Source: Chloroflexota bacterium (GTDB lineage Bacteria; Chloroflexota; Anaerolineae; VGOG01). From it: a DNA stretch of 48,207 bases. The translations under genes and the position numbers were made by a program. Under the pieces are notes generated by a model. It searched no databases. It saw only the letters and a program-made list of their open reading frames with translations, and had not been told where the DNA came from. This document shows, one piece after another, positions 41,972 through 48,207 of this stretch; positions within the stretch are counted from its first letter, which is position 1, and each line of letters begins with the position of its first letter. The DNA lies in contig JAUWOY010000023.1 of assembly GCA_030611885.1 (NCBI GenBank), forward strand, positions 1 through 48,207, given 5' to 3'.

Positions 41972-43270
41972 ATGAAAGCCAATCGCCTAGTTTTCCTCCT
42001 GGGACTGGCCTGCCTGATAGCGGCCCTTGCTACAGGACGGGATCTGTTTTACAACCTGACCTATCTTATCGCTGCCATAATCGTGCTCTCCTATCTCTGG
42101 ACCTGGACAAGCATCCACTGGGTGCGCGTTGCCCGTCACCTGTGGGCCAAGAAAGCTGAGGTGGGCAAGACCTATGAGGAGAGATTCGTAGTGCGCAACA
42201 CCAGCCTCCTGCCCAAGCTATGGCTGGAAGTCCGTGATCATTCGGAGCTGCCTGACCATCAAGCCAGCCAGGTGCTCAACTCGTTCGGAGCACGAAAAGA
42301 ACGAGGCTGGACAGTCAGGACCCTATGCCGGCAGCGAGGCCGCTTCACTTTGGGACCCGTTACCCTGACCACCGGCGATCCCTTCGGCCTGTTCAGGATG
42401 CAGCGCGAGTTGTCCCAGACCTCAACCATAATCGTCTACCCGGCCATCGTTGAGCTGGCGGCCTTCGCCACCCCCAGCGGGCAACTGCCGGGAGGAGAGG
42501 CCCTCCACCGCCGCACCCATTATGTCACCACCAACGTCCGCGGAGTGCGGGACTACGTGCCGGGTGACAGCTTCAACCGCATTCACTGGCCCTCCACGGC
42601 CCGCAAGGGACAGTTGATCGTCAAAGAATTCGAGCTGGACCCCCTGGCCAACGTCTGGCTTTTCCTGGATATGGACAGATCGGTCCAAGCGGAGTTGGAA
42701 TGGAAGCCCGTTCTCAAACGGCGCGAGCCGGCCCTTCTTTGGACCAAGCGGCCCGGGCTGGAGTTGGCCCCCTCCACCGAGGAATACGGCGTGACCGTCA
42801 CCGCCTCCCTGGCCAAGCATTTCATCGTCCGCAACCGGGCGGTAGGGATGGTGTCCTACGCTCAGCGGCGCGAAGTGATTCCCGCCGACCGAGGCGAGCG
42901 CCAGCTCTCCAAGATCCTGGAGACTTTGGCCGTGATCAAGGGTGTGGGAAAGATACCGCTGGCCCAGGTGCTGGCTGCTGAGGGCATGCACCTCGGGCGA
43001 GGCACCACAGCTATCGTCATCACCTCTTCCCCCGATAAGAATTGGGCCCTTGCTTCGCGCCACCTGGAGCAGCGGGGCTTGAGAGTGATCGCCGTGCTCG
43101 TCGCGCACGACAGCTTCGGCGGGGAGTGGGGAATGGAGGAAGTGACAGCCGAGCTGGCCGCCAGCGGCGTCCCCACCTACCTGGTGAGGGAGGGCGACGA
43201 TCTAGCGGAGGCCCTGAGCCAGAGAGCGTGGTGCGTCATCGAGCGGCCTCGCTATCTCTCGAGGAGGTGA
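41972..43270 (+). CDS. DUF58 domain protein
   Basis: 432 residues. Two membrane helices near the N-terminus (RLVFLLGLACLIAALATG; LTYLIAAIIVLSYLW) precede a beta-rich region. The DUF58 signature VRGVRDYVPGDSFNRIHWPSTARKGQ is at about residues 190-215, followed by a vWA-like domain with WLFLDMD. Together with MoxR such proteins form a membrane-linked chaperone or regulatory unit. The start is not preceded by a good RBS; the tandem TTGAGGTG repeat lies directly upstream. Ends 7 bp before the GNAT gene. Confidence 0.9.
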   Translation: MKANRLVFLLGLACLIAALATGRDLFYNLTYLIAAIIVLSYLWTWTSIHWVRVARHLWAKKAEVGKTYEERFVVRNTSLLPKLWLEVRDHSELPDHQASQVLNSFGARKERGWTVRTLCRQRGRFTLGPVTLTTGDPFGLFRMQRELSQTSTIIVYPAIVELAAFATPSGQLPGGEALHRRTHYVTTNVRGVRDYVPGDSFNRIHWPSTARKGQLIVKEFELDPLANVWLFLDMDRSVQAELEWKPVLKRREPALLWTKRPGLELAPSTEEYGVTVTASLAKHFIVRNRAVGMVSYAQRREVIPADRGERQLSKILETLAVIKGVGKIPLAQVLAAEGMHLGRGTTAIVITSSPDKNWALASRHLEQRGLRVIAVLVAHDSFGGEWGMEEVTAELAASGVPTYLVREGDDLAEALSQRAWCVIERPRYLSRR

Positions 43271-43277
43271 GCGAGAC

Positions 43278-43859
43278 ATGAGCCTCCCGAACATGGCCCG
43301 TCTGGAGAAGGCAATGCCAGAGACACCAGAAAAGCCCAAACCAGTTACCCTACGCGACGGCACGGCGGTGACCATCCGGCCCATCCGCCCGGACGATGCA
43401 CCCCGCCTGCAAGCGCTCTTCGACCGTCTCTCGCCGGAGAGCATCGCCTTTCGTTTTCTGGGGCAACCCAAAGAGCTGCCGTACGAACAAGCCAGGCGAC
43501 TGGCCAACGTGGACTACCGGAAGCGGATGGCGCTGGTGGCCACGCGCGAGCAAGGCAGTGAAGAACACATCATAGCCGTGGCGCGCTACGCAGTGGATCC
43601 AGCAGGCCAGCCCGACCTGGCCGAAGCCGCGATTGTGGTCGAAGACGAGTATCAGAAGCGGGGGCTGGGAACGCTCCTGCTGAGCCGGCTGGTGGCCTAT
43701 GCCCAGGCGCACGGTATCCGCACTTTCATGGCTACAGTCCGCCAGGACAATATCCAGATCATGCGATTTGTTCGGCACAGCGGACTGCCGGCCGAGAGCA
43801 CGCTGGAGGCAGGGGTATGGGAGATCGTGGTGAAATTGGAGCCGGAGGCTGAGCACTGA
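43278..43859 (+). CDS. GNAT family N-acetyltransferase
   Basis: 193 residues. The N-terminal part LRDGTAVTIRPIRPDDAPRLQALFDRLSPES and RFLG resembles the acetyltransferase domain found with acyl-CoA synthetases of the Pat type. The acetyl-CoA-binding loop is EDEYQKRGLGTLLLSRLVAYA (about 122-142), followed by VRQDNIQIMRFVRHSG. Such enzymes acetylate protein lysines or small molecules; the target is unknown. Four possible ATG starts lie within the first 13 codons; 43278 is chosen because it has GGAGGTGAGCG upstream. Confidence 0.88.
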   Translation: MSLPNMARLEKAMPETPEKPKPVTLRDGTAVTIRPIRPDDAPRLQALFDRLSPESIAFRFLGQPKELPYEQARRLANVDYRKRMALVATREQGSEEHIIAVARYAVDPAGQPDLAEAAIVVEDEYQKRGLGTLLLSRLVAYAQAHGIRTFMATVRQDNIQIMRFVRHSGLPAESTLEAGVWEIVVKLEPEAEH

Positions 43860-43882
43860 GATGTTGCAAGCCACATCAATCG

Positions 43883-43920
43883 AAAAACTCCCCGGTTGGC
43901 CGATGCGCCGGGGAGTTTTT
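43883..43920 (+). terminator. rho-independent terminator after the GNAT gene
   Basis: Stem AAAAACTCCCCGG against CCGGGGAGTTTTT with a 12-nt loop and T-run, 24 bp past the stop. Confidence 0.9.
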
Positions 43921-43997
43921 GGTGTGTGTGCACTCCGGCAGGCTGGCAGTGTTGCAAGAATGGACAAAACGTGGTAAGATTATGACATCGGTTCGAC

Positions 43998-44138
43998 TGA
44001 GCACCGAGGCTCTGTAGCCGTGTTTTCGGCGCGTGATTTGAGAAGGGATGAAAGAGGGAAAGCCACCTGCGTCAACCGCGCAGGTGGCTTTTTTGTTGTT
44101 GCCAAAGGAGGCGAAATGTGGTATAGTATGCTTGGCAG
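43998..44138 (+). repeat. terminator-promoter cassette, long copy C (upstream of UPF0175/DUF3368)
   Basis: An upstream arm (GAGCACCGAGGCTCTG, CGTGTTTTCGGCGC) is followed by the hairpin AAGCCACCTGCG/CGCAGGTGGCTT (44060-44090) and T-run, then TTGCCA, 17 bp with AAGGAGGCGAAA, TATAGT and TGCTTGGCAGC. The hairpin-to-promoter part matches copies A and B almost base for base; the upstream arm matches copy D. The rest of the gap 43860-44172 holds the GNAT terminator and nothing else I can recognise. Confidence 0.85.
44099..44127 (+). promoter_or_regulatory. promoter of the UPF0175/DUF3368 pair, carried by the cassette
   Basis: TTGCCA (44099-44104), 17-bp spacer, TATAGT (44122-44127), 45 bp before ATG 44173. 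Confidence 0.7.
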
Positions 44139-44172
44139 CATAATCAAACACGAGGTTGACCAGGAGGTAAAG

Positions 44173-44454
44173 ATGAGTGAAGCGAATGTGCTCACAATTG
44201 AATATTCCCCCGAAGTGCTTTGGGCTATGCAACAAGCTCCCGACGAATTTGAAACCCAGGCTCGCTTCTTGCTGGCTATAAAGCTGTACGAGATCGGCAG
44301 GCTCAGCACGGGGCTGGCCGCCCGACTGGCAGGTGTGCCCAGGGTTACCTTTATGTTCCTGCTGGGCCGATATGGCCTTTCCCCCTTTGGCGAGGCTGCC
44401 GACGAACTGAAAGGAGACTTGGACAATGCGCGTCGGGCCAGTCATCATCAATAA
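44173..44454 (+). CDS. UPF0175 family antitoxin
   Basis: 93 residues from ATG 44173, with CAGGAGG 7 bases upstream; the frame is open to 44020 through the repeat cassette, which is not coding. The core FLLAIKLYEIGRLSTGLAARLAGVPRVTFMFLLGRYG is the UPF0175 helix-turn-helix. These proteins pair with DUF3368 PIN-like toxins and repress the operon. Its last 29 bp overlap the toxin gene in another frame, an unusually long overlap for a pair of this kind. Confidence 0.85.
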   Translation: MSEANVLTIEYSPEVLWAMQQAPDEFETQARFLLAIKLYEIGRLSTGLAARLAGVPRVTFMFLLGRYGLSPFGEAADELKGDLDNARRASHHQ

Positions 44455-44914
44455 TACCCCCCTGGTGGCCTTGTGGGTCCTGGGCCGTCTGGACCTATTG
44501 CGAGAACTCTACGACGAGGTCTTGATTCCTCAGGCGGTCTACGAGGAATTCGTGGCCACCGAGCGCGCAGTACGCCAGGCGGCGCTGGAAAACGCCCCCT
44601 GGATTAGGCCCGTTTCGCTGACAAACCCTCAACGCGCCCGGGTGTACATTGGGCTTGATCTGGGAGAGGCAGAGGTACTGGCGTTGGCGGAAGAACGCGC
44701 AGCGCGACTGGTCATCATAGATGAACTCAAGGGTCGCCGATACGCTCAACGCCTGGAGATGCCGCTGACTGGCACACTGGGGCTGCTGTTGTTAGCCAAA
44801 GAGAGAGGACTGCTTGCTAACTTGGCTCCCCTGCTGGTGGAATTGCAAGAGGCGGGTCTCTATCTCGGTGCGTCTCTGATTGACAGAGTTCTCCGGTTGG
44901 CGGGAGAAAAGTGA
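44426..44914 (+). CDS. DUF3368 (PIN-like) toxin
   Basis: 162 residues. Family signatures are clear: INNTPLVALWVLGRLDLLRELYDEVLIPQAVYEEF at the start, LDLGEAEVLALAEE, LVIIDELKGRRYA and LTGTLGLLLLAKERGLL. These are the acidic residues and helices of the PIN-like nuclease fold predicted for DUF3368 toxins. The first acidic position is Asn here, as in many members. It partners the overlapping UPF0175 protein. Confidence 0.88.
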   Translation: MRVGPVIINNTPLVALWVLGRLDLLRELYDEVLIPQAVYEEFVATERAVRQAALENAPWIRPVSLTNPQRARVYIGLDLGEAEVLALAEERAARLVIIDELKGRRYAQRLEMPLTGTLGLLLLAKERGLLANLAPLLVELQEAGLYLGASLIDRVLRLAGEK

Positions 44915-44923
44915 TCCATACCG

Positions 44924-45036
44924 ATGAGCACCGAAGCTCTGGAGTCGTGTTTGCGGCGCATAGTTTGCAAAGGGCTGAAAGAGAAAAAGCCGCTTGTGTC
45001 AACCGCACAAGTGGCTTTTTGCATGTGCCAAAGGAA
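44924..45036 (+). repeat. terminator-promoter cassette, degenerate copy D
   Basis: Upstream arm (GAGCACCGAAGCTCTG, CGTGTTTGCGGCGC) and hairpin AAGCCGCTTGTG/CGCACAAGTGGCTT with T-run (44987-45020) are kept, with compensating changes in the stem. TGCCAAAGGA follows but the -10 half has been replaced by palindromic operator sequences. The hairpin probably terminates the toxin-antitoxin transcript. Confidence 0.75.
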
Positions 45037-45076
45037 TTGGTCACCTGACCAACAAAAAGATTGAACACCTGTCCAA
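45037..45076 (+). promoter_or_regulatory. tandem palindromic operator upstream of the ABC-2 operon
   Basis: TTGGTCACCTGACCAA (45037-45052) and TTGAACACCTGTCCAA (45061-45076) are near-identical palindromes with centres 24 bp apart. A third copy (TGGTCACCTGACCA, 46970-46983) lies between the permease and the membrane protein gene. They look like binding sites for one dimeric regulator not encoded in the window, perhaps of the GntR/YtrA type common to such ABC operons (inference). Confidence 0.6.
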
Positions 45077-45119
45077 TGCAGAAATCCCCCAGCAGGCCGA
45101 TGCGCAAATTAGCCATTTG

Positions 45120-45128
45120 TGGTATAAT
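45120..45128 (+). promoter_or_regulatory. extended -10 promoter of the ABC-2 operon
   Basis: TGGTATAAT (45120-45128) with no consensus -35; 32 bp before ATG 45161. The tandem palindromes lie 45-90 bp upstream. Confidence 0.55.
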
Positions 45129-45160
45129 ATGGGGGAAATAAGTCCGAAGGAGAAAATAGC

Positions 45161-46135
45161 ATGACTGAGACAGCTATTCGTATTGAGAACCTCACCCGCG
45201 ACTTCGAGACGGTGCGAGCAGTGGACGGCCTCTCGCTGGAGGTGCCAGCCGGCATCATCTTCGGATTCCTGGGCCACAACGGCGCGGGCAAGACGACCAC
45301 CGTGCGGCTGCTCAACGGAGTGCTTGCGCCCGACGATGGCACAGCCCGCGTGCTGGATCTCGACCCCGTGCGCGACGGGCCGGCCCTGCGCCGGCGAACC
45401 GGCGTGCTGACCGAGACCCATTCGCTGGACGAGCGGCTGACCGCCCGCGAGAATCTTCTCATCTACGCCGACCTGTACGGCGTGCCTCGCGCCGAGGTCC
45501 CCCGCCGGGTGGAGGAGTTGCTGGCGACCTTCGAACTGGCCGACCGGGCCGACGAGCCGGTGGGTGGTTACAGCACAGGGATGAAGCAGCGGTTAGCCCT
45601 GGCCCGCGCCCTGCTCCACGAGCCGGAGCTCCTTTTCCTCGACGAGCCAACGGCCGGCCTGGACCCGGTGGCCGCCCGCCGCGTCCGCGAACTGATCGCC
45701 CGCCTGAGCCGTGAGGGAGGGCGCACGGTGTTCCTCTGCACCCACAACCTGGCCGAGGCGCAGCAGTTGTGCGACCGGGTGGCCGTGTTGGAGCACGGGC
45801 GGTTGGTGGCCTTGGGCGCTCCCGCTGAACTGGCCCGCCGTCTGTGGCGCGGCCTGCGCCTGGAGATCGAACTGACCCCCGCAAGCGCACCCGCCGCGCT
45901 GGAGGCCCTGCGGGCTATGCCAGGGGTGGGCGAAGTCGAGTGGGACGCGCCCGTCGCCACTGCCCGGGTGTCCGACCGCGAGGCTATCCCCGACCTGCTG
46001 GCGGCGCTGGTGGCGGCCGGCGGGCGGGTCTACCGGGTCAGCCCCCGCGAGCCGACTCTGGAAGACGTCTATTTTGCCCTGCACGGTGATATGAACGCGA
46101 AATCCGACGAAAGAAAAAAGGAGGTGCTGCTGTGA
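45161..46135 (+). CDS. ABC-2 type transporter ATPase
   Basis: 324 residues. Walker A GHNGAGKTT (about residue 40), signature YSTGMKQR (about 135), Walker B LLFLDEPTAGLDP, H-loop CTHNL. After about residue 220 a C-terminal region (LEIELTPASAPAALEALRAMPGVGEVEWD..) typical of DrrA/NodI-like exporters follows. It powers the permease encoded by the next gene, whose GTG start overlaps its stop by GTGA. Likely drug, lipid or peptide export. RBS AAGGAG. Confidence 0.93.
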   Translation: MTETAIRIENLTRDFETVRAVDGLSLEVPAGIIFGFLGHNGAGKTTTVRLLNGVLAPDDGTARVLDLDPVRDGPALRRRTGVLTETHSLDERLTARENLLIYADLYGVPRAEVPRRVEELLATFELADRADEPVGGYSTGMKQRLALARALLHEPELLFLDEPTAGLDPVAARRVRELIARLSREGGRTVFLCTHNLAEAQQLCDRVAVLEHGRLVALGAPAELARRLWRGLRLEIELTPASAPAALEALRAMPGVGEVEWDAPVATARVSDREAIPDLLAALVAAGGRVYRVSPREPTLEDVYFALHGDMNAKSDERKKEVLL

Positions 46136-46950
46136 ACTGGCGTGCTATCAGAGCCATCGTCCGCAAAGACCTGAAGGTCGTCGCCCGCAGCAAGGGCGTG
46201 CTCTTGCCGCTGATCCTGGTGCCGATGATCATGCTGGTGGTCCTACCGGGGCTGGTTGTCCTGGCTCCGGCTGCTACCGATCTGCTGGTCACGCCGCTGG
46301 CCGGGATGGACGGGTTCATCGCCAACATGCCGCCCGGCCTGCAGGCTGAACTGGCCGGTCTGGACGAGGCCCAACGCCTGGTCGTGCTGCCCCTGGTCTA
46401 CTTCCTGGCCCCGATGTACCTGATCATCCCCCTGATGGTGGCCAGCGTCATCGCCGCCGACAGTTTCGCCGGGGAGAAGGAGCGCAAGACGCTGGAGGCG
46501 CTGCTCTACACTCCCACCACTGACCAGGAACTCTTCCTGGGCAAGGTGCTCTCCGCCTGGCTGCCGGCGCTGGGGGTAGCGCTGGGGGGCTTTGTGATCT
46601 ACGGGCTGGTGGCCAACCTGGCCGCCTGGCCGGTGATGGGGCGGGTCTTTTTCCCCAACCGTATGTGGGTTGTGCTGGTGCTATGGGTAGCACCGGCGGT
46701 GGCCGGGCTGGGGTTGGGTACGATGGTGCTGGTCTCTAGCCGGGTGTCGGGTTTCCAGGAGGCGTATCAGTTGGGAGGCGCCGTCGTCCTGCCCATCCTG
46801 TTGCTGGTGATCGGCCAGGCGACGGGGGTGATGTACTTTAACGTGGGGTTGGTGCTACTGCTCGGCCTGCTGCTGTGGGTGGTGGACGCGGTGCTGCTGT
46901 GGTTTGGCGGACGCACCTTTCGCCGGAGCGACCTCATCGCCCGGTTGTGA
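46132..46950 (+). CDS. ABC-2 type transporter permease
   Basis: 272 residues from GTG 46132, translationally coupled to the ATPase. Six hydrophobic segments: VLLPLILVPMIMLVVLPGLVVL near 25-46, LVYFLAPMYLIIPLMVASVIA near 90-110, then WLPALGVALGGFVIYGLVANL, MWVVLVLWVAPAVAGLGLGTMVLV, VVLPILLLVIGQATGVMYF and VLLLGLLLWVVDAVLLWF. GEKERKTLEALLYTP is the characteristic cytosolic loop of ABC-2 permeases. Complete. Confidence 0.9.
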   Translation: MNWRAIRAIVRKDLKVVARSKGVLLPLILVPMIMLVVLPGLVVLAPAATDLLVTPLAGMDGFIANMPPGLQAELAGLDEAQRLVVLPLVYFLAPMYLIIPLMVASVIAADSFAGEKERKTLEALLYTPTTDQELFLGKVLSAWLPALGVALGGFVIYGLVANLAAWPVMGRVFFPNRMWVVLVLWVAPAVAGLGLGTMVLVSSRVSGFQEAYQLGGAVVLPILLLVIGQATGVMYFNVGLVLLLGLLLWVVDAVLLWFGGRTFRRSDLIARL

Positions 46951-46969
46951 TGAAAACCTGCATCTCCCC

Positions 46970-46983
46970 TGGTCACCTGACCA
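46970..46983 (+). promoter_or_regulatory. third copy of the TGGTCACCTGACCA palindrome
   Basis: A 14-bp palindrome core identical to the one at 45038-45051, 20 bp past the permease stop and about 100 bp before the membrane protein gene. It ties that gene to the same regulator. Confidence 0.55.
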
Positions 46984-47079
46984 GGCTCAAAACTGCCCGG
47001 CATCTGGTGCCGCGCCCGCGCTTGATTCTGGGCTGAGGGAAAGGATCAAGAGATCAATAACAGAAAGGAGTACAAGATC

Positions 47080-48051
47080 ATGAATCACACCAAAGTTCTG
47101 AAACAAGCCTGGCGTACAGTTTGGAACTACCGCGCACTGTGGATCTTCGGCTTCATCCTGGCGCTGACCGCAGGCGGAGGTGGCGGAGGAGGAGGTGGCG
47201 GGGGCAGCAGCACCAACTGGGGATACAGCCTGGAAAGGCTTCCACCCAGAGCGGTGAACACGCTGATTGCCATTGGCATCGTGCTGGCGTGCCTGATCGT
47301 CCTCCTGATCATCGTGGGGGCGATAGCACGCTACGTGGCGACGACGGCCCTGATACGGATGGTGGACGACCACGAGGAGACGGGCCAGAAACGCAGCGTG
47401 CGCCAGGGGTTCCGAATGGGCTGGTCACGCAGCTCATTTCGTCTCTTCCTGATTCAACTGGTAATCGGCCTGCCAACCGCCGTGGCGTTTATCCTGCTGT
47501 TCGCCCTGGCGCTGGCCCCCCTGCTGCTGTGGACGACGAAAGCCAGGGCCGCCGGAGTGATCGGCACAGTGGCCACCGTTGGCCTGTTTATCCCCGTCAT
47601 CTTGCTGGCCATCGTCGTCGGCGTGGTGCTTTCAGTACTGATGAAGTTCTTCTGGCGGGCATGCGTGCTGGAGGAGTTGGGGGTCACTGAAGCGATTCGC
47701 CAGGGCTACGCTGTCGTGAGGCAGAACCTGAAAGATGTGGGGCTCATGTGGCTGATCACGGCCGGCCTGCGCATCGGCTGGGCGATAGCGATGATCCCCG
47801 TTGTGTTGTTGCTGCTAGTGGTGAGCGGAGCGCTGGGAGGGCTGTTGGCGCTCCTGGCCGGCGGGCTGACCGGGCTGGCTTTTGAGGGCGCGGCGCCGTG
47901 GATCGTGGGAGGCGTGGTGGGCATCCCCGTCTTCATCCTGGTGCTGGTAGCGCCGCTGTCATTCCTGGGTGGGCTGTTCGAGGTGTTCCTGTCCAGCACG
48001 TGGACGCTGACCTACCGGGAACTGCGCGCCAAAGAAGTACCGATAGCGTGA
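47080..48051 (+). CDS. polytopic membrane protein with a poly-Gly stretch
   Basis: 323 residues. An N-terminal segment (LWIFGFILALTAG) runs into eleven glycines, then five or six more membrane segments (LIAIGIVLACLIVLLIIVGAIARYV; LVIGLPTAVAFILLFALALAPLLL; VGLFIPVILLAIVVGVVLSVLM; and others). The amphipathic regions ALIRMVDDHEETGQKRSVRQGFRMGW and EELGVTEAIRQGYAVVRQN, and the end STWTLTYRELRAKE, resemble the membrane domains of the glycerophosphodiester phosphodiesterase-like / DUF7544 group. RBS AAAGGAG. Probably works with the ABC-2 transporter before it. Confidence 0.75.
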   Translation: MNHTKVLKQAWRTVWNYRALWIFGFILALTAGGGGGGGGGGGSSTNWGYSLERLPPRAVNTLIAIGIVLACLIVLLIIVGAIARYVATTALIRMVDDHEETGQKRSVRQGFRMGWSRSSFRLFLIQLVIGLPTAVAFILLFALALAPLLLWTTKARAAGVIGTVATVGLFIPVILLAIVVGVVLSVLMKFFWRACVLEELGVTEAIRQGYAVVRQNLKDVGLMWLITAGLRIGWAIAMIPVVLLLLVVSGALGGLLALLAGGLTGLAFEGAAPWIVGGVVGIPVFILVLVAPLSFLGGLFEVFLSSTWTLTYRELRAKEVPIA

Positions 48052-48068
48052 TGAAGACAACCCTCTAA

Positions 48069-48207
48069 GAGGGTGTTTGTAAAGTTATGTAAAAGTTGCA
48101 TATCTAGCCCACTTGTGGCAAAATTGGGGCATGAACAGAAAACCATACCCCAGTGATTTGAACGATGTCGAGTGGCTCATTCTGGAGCCACTTATTCCAC
48201 CAGCTAA
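48069..48207 (+). mobile_element. IS5-family insertion sequence, left end, cut by window edge
   Basis: GAGGGTGTTTGTAAAG starting near 48069 looks like the terminal inverted repeat of IS5-family (ISL2/IS427-like) elements, preceded by CTAA, a possible target duplication. A transposase start codon follows at 48131. The right end lies outside the window. Confidence 0.7.
48131..48207 (+). CDS. IS5-family transposase, N-terminal part
   Basis: Only the first 25 codons are in the window: MNRKPYPSDLNDVEWLILEP then LIPPA. This is the standard opening of the DUF4096 domain of IS5-family transposases. The frame is open to the edge. Confidence 0.85.
   Translation, partial: MNRKPYPSDLNDVEWLILEPLIPPA

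Noticed and set aside
47188-47220. Run of eleven glycine codons as a possible assembly error
   Set aside because: Codons vary (GGC, GGA, GGT, GGG) and the frame is kept on both sides, so it is probably real.
1-48207. CRISPR arrays, rRNA genes, replication origin
   Set aside because: No regularly spaced direct repeats with unique spacers, no rRNA signatures and no DnaA-box cluster were seen.

Overview
The window looks like a stretch of chromosome from an uncultured Chloroflexota (Anaerolineae-like) bacterium, probably from a metagenome. This placement is inferred from GC-rich genes, secreted proteins with Pro-Thr (PTPTPT) linkers, a C-terminal YLPLI-type tail, FemX-like proteins, EcoEI-type restriction genes, T-box control next to leuS and many palindromic intergenic repeats. 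No marker gene settles it.

Layout: 1-3044 holds the 3' part of a repeat-rich secreted protein and uvrC. 3248-7005 (minus) holds a small DUF7662-like gene, a membrane TPR protein, a lipoprotein and a lipoprotein with two DsbA-like domains. 7354-9571 has two tandem FemX-type aminoacyltransferases. 9865-12672 is a large surface protein, convergent with leuS (12777-15254, minus). A DUF104/PemK toxin-antitoxin pair (15452-16050) lies between leuS and a leucine-type T-box leader (16052-16411, minus) that contains a complete tRNA-Ala gene. 16599-20813 is a PadR regulator with its operator and a MacB/FtsX-type ABC exporter whose last permease gene is broken. 20729-23728 (minus) has a hydrolase, an SDR, a YjbQ protein and a LysE exporter.

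23856-34054 (minus) is a defence island: type I R-M genes hsdR, hsdS and hsdM, with AbiE toxin-antitoxin genes, a C1 aminopeptidase and a zinc-ribbon gene interleaved, and a RHH/Doc pair upstream. Two tRNA-Ala genes follow. 34437-43859 holds an amidohydrolase remnant, an Amt transporter, a SLOG protein, a 2'-5' RNA ligase, a zinc-ribbon/sigma-4 protein, MoxR, a B12-radical SAM protein, DUF58 and a GNAT. 44173-44914 is a UPF0175/DUF3368 toxin-antitoxin pair. 45161-48051 is an ABC-2 transporter operon plus a membrane protein, and the right edge cuts into an IS5-family element.

Most notable are: (1) an in-frame TGA exactly at the first catalytic Cys of the DsbA-like lipoprotein (U-P-F-C instead of C-P-F-C), with a candidate SECIS hairpin just downstream, suggesting a selenocysteine oxidoreductase; (2) a tRNA-Ala gene embedded inside a leuS-type T-box leader, which is separated from leuS by an antisense toxin-antitoxin module and a palindromic repeat; (3) a dispersed terminator-plus-promoter cassette placed directly upstream of hsdR, the RHH/Doc pair and the UPF0175/DUF3368 pair. 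All function calls come from reading the sequence; no searches or folding programs were run.
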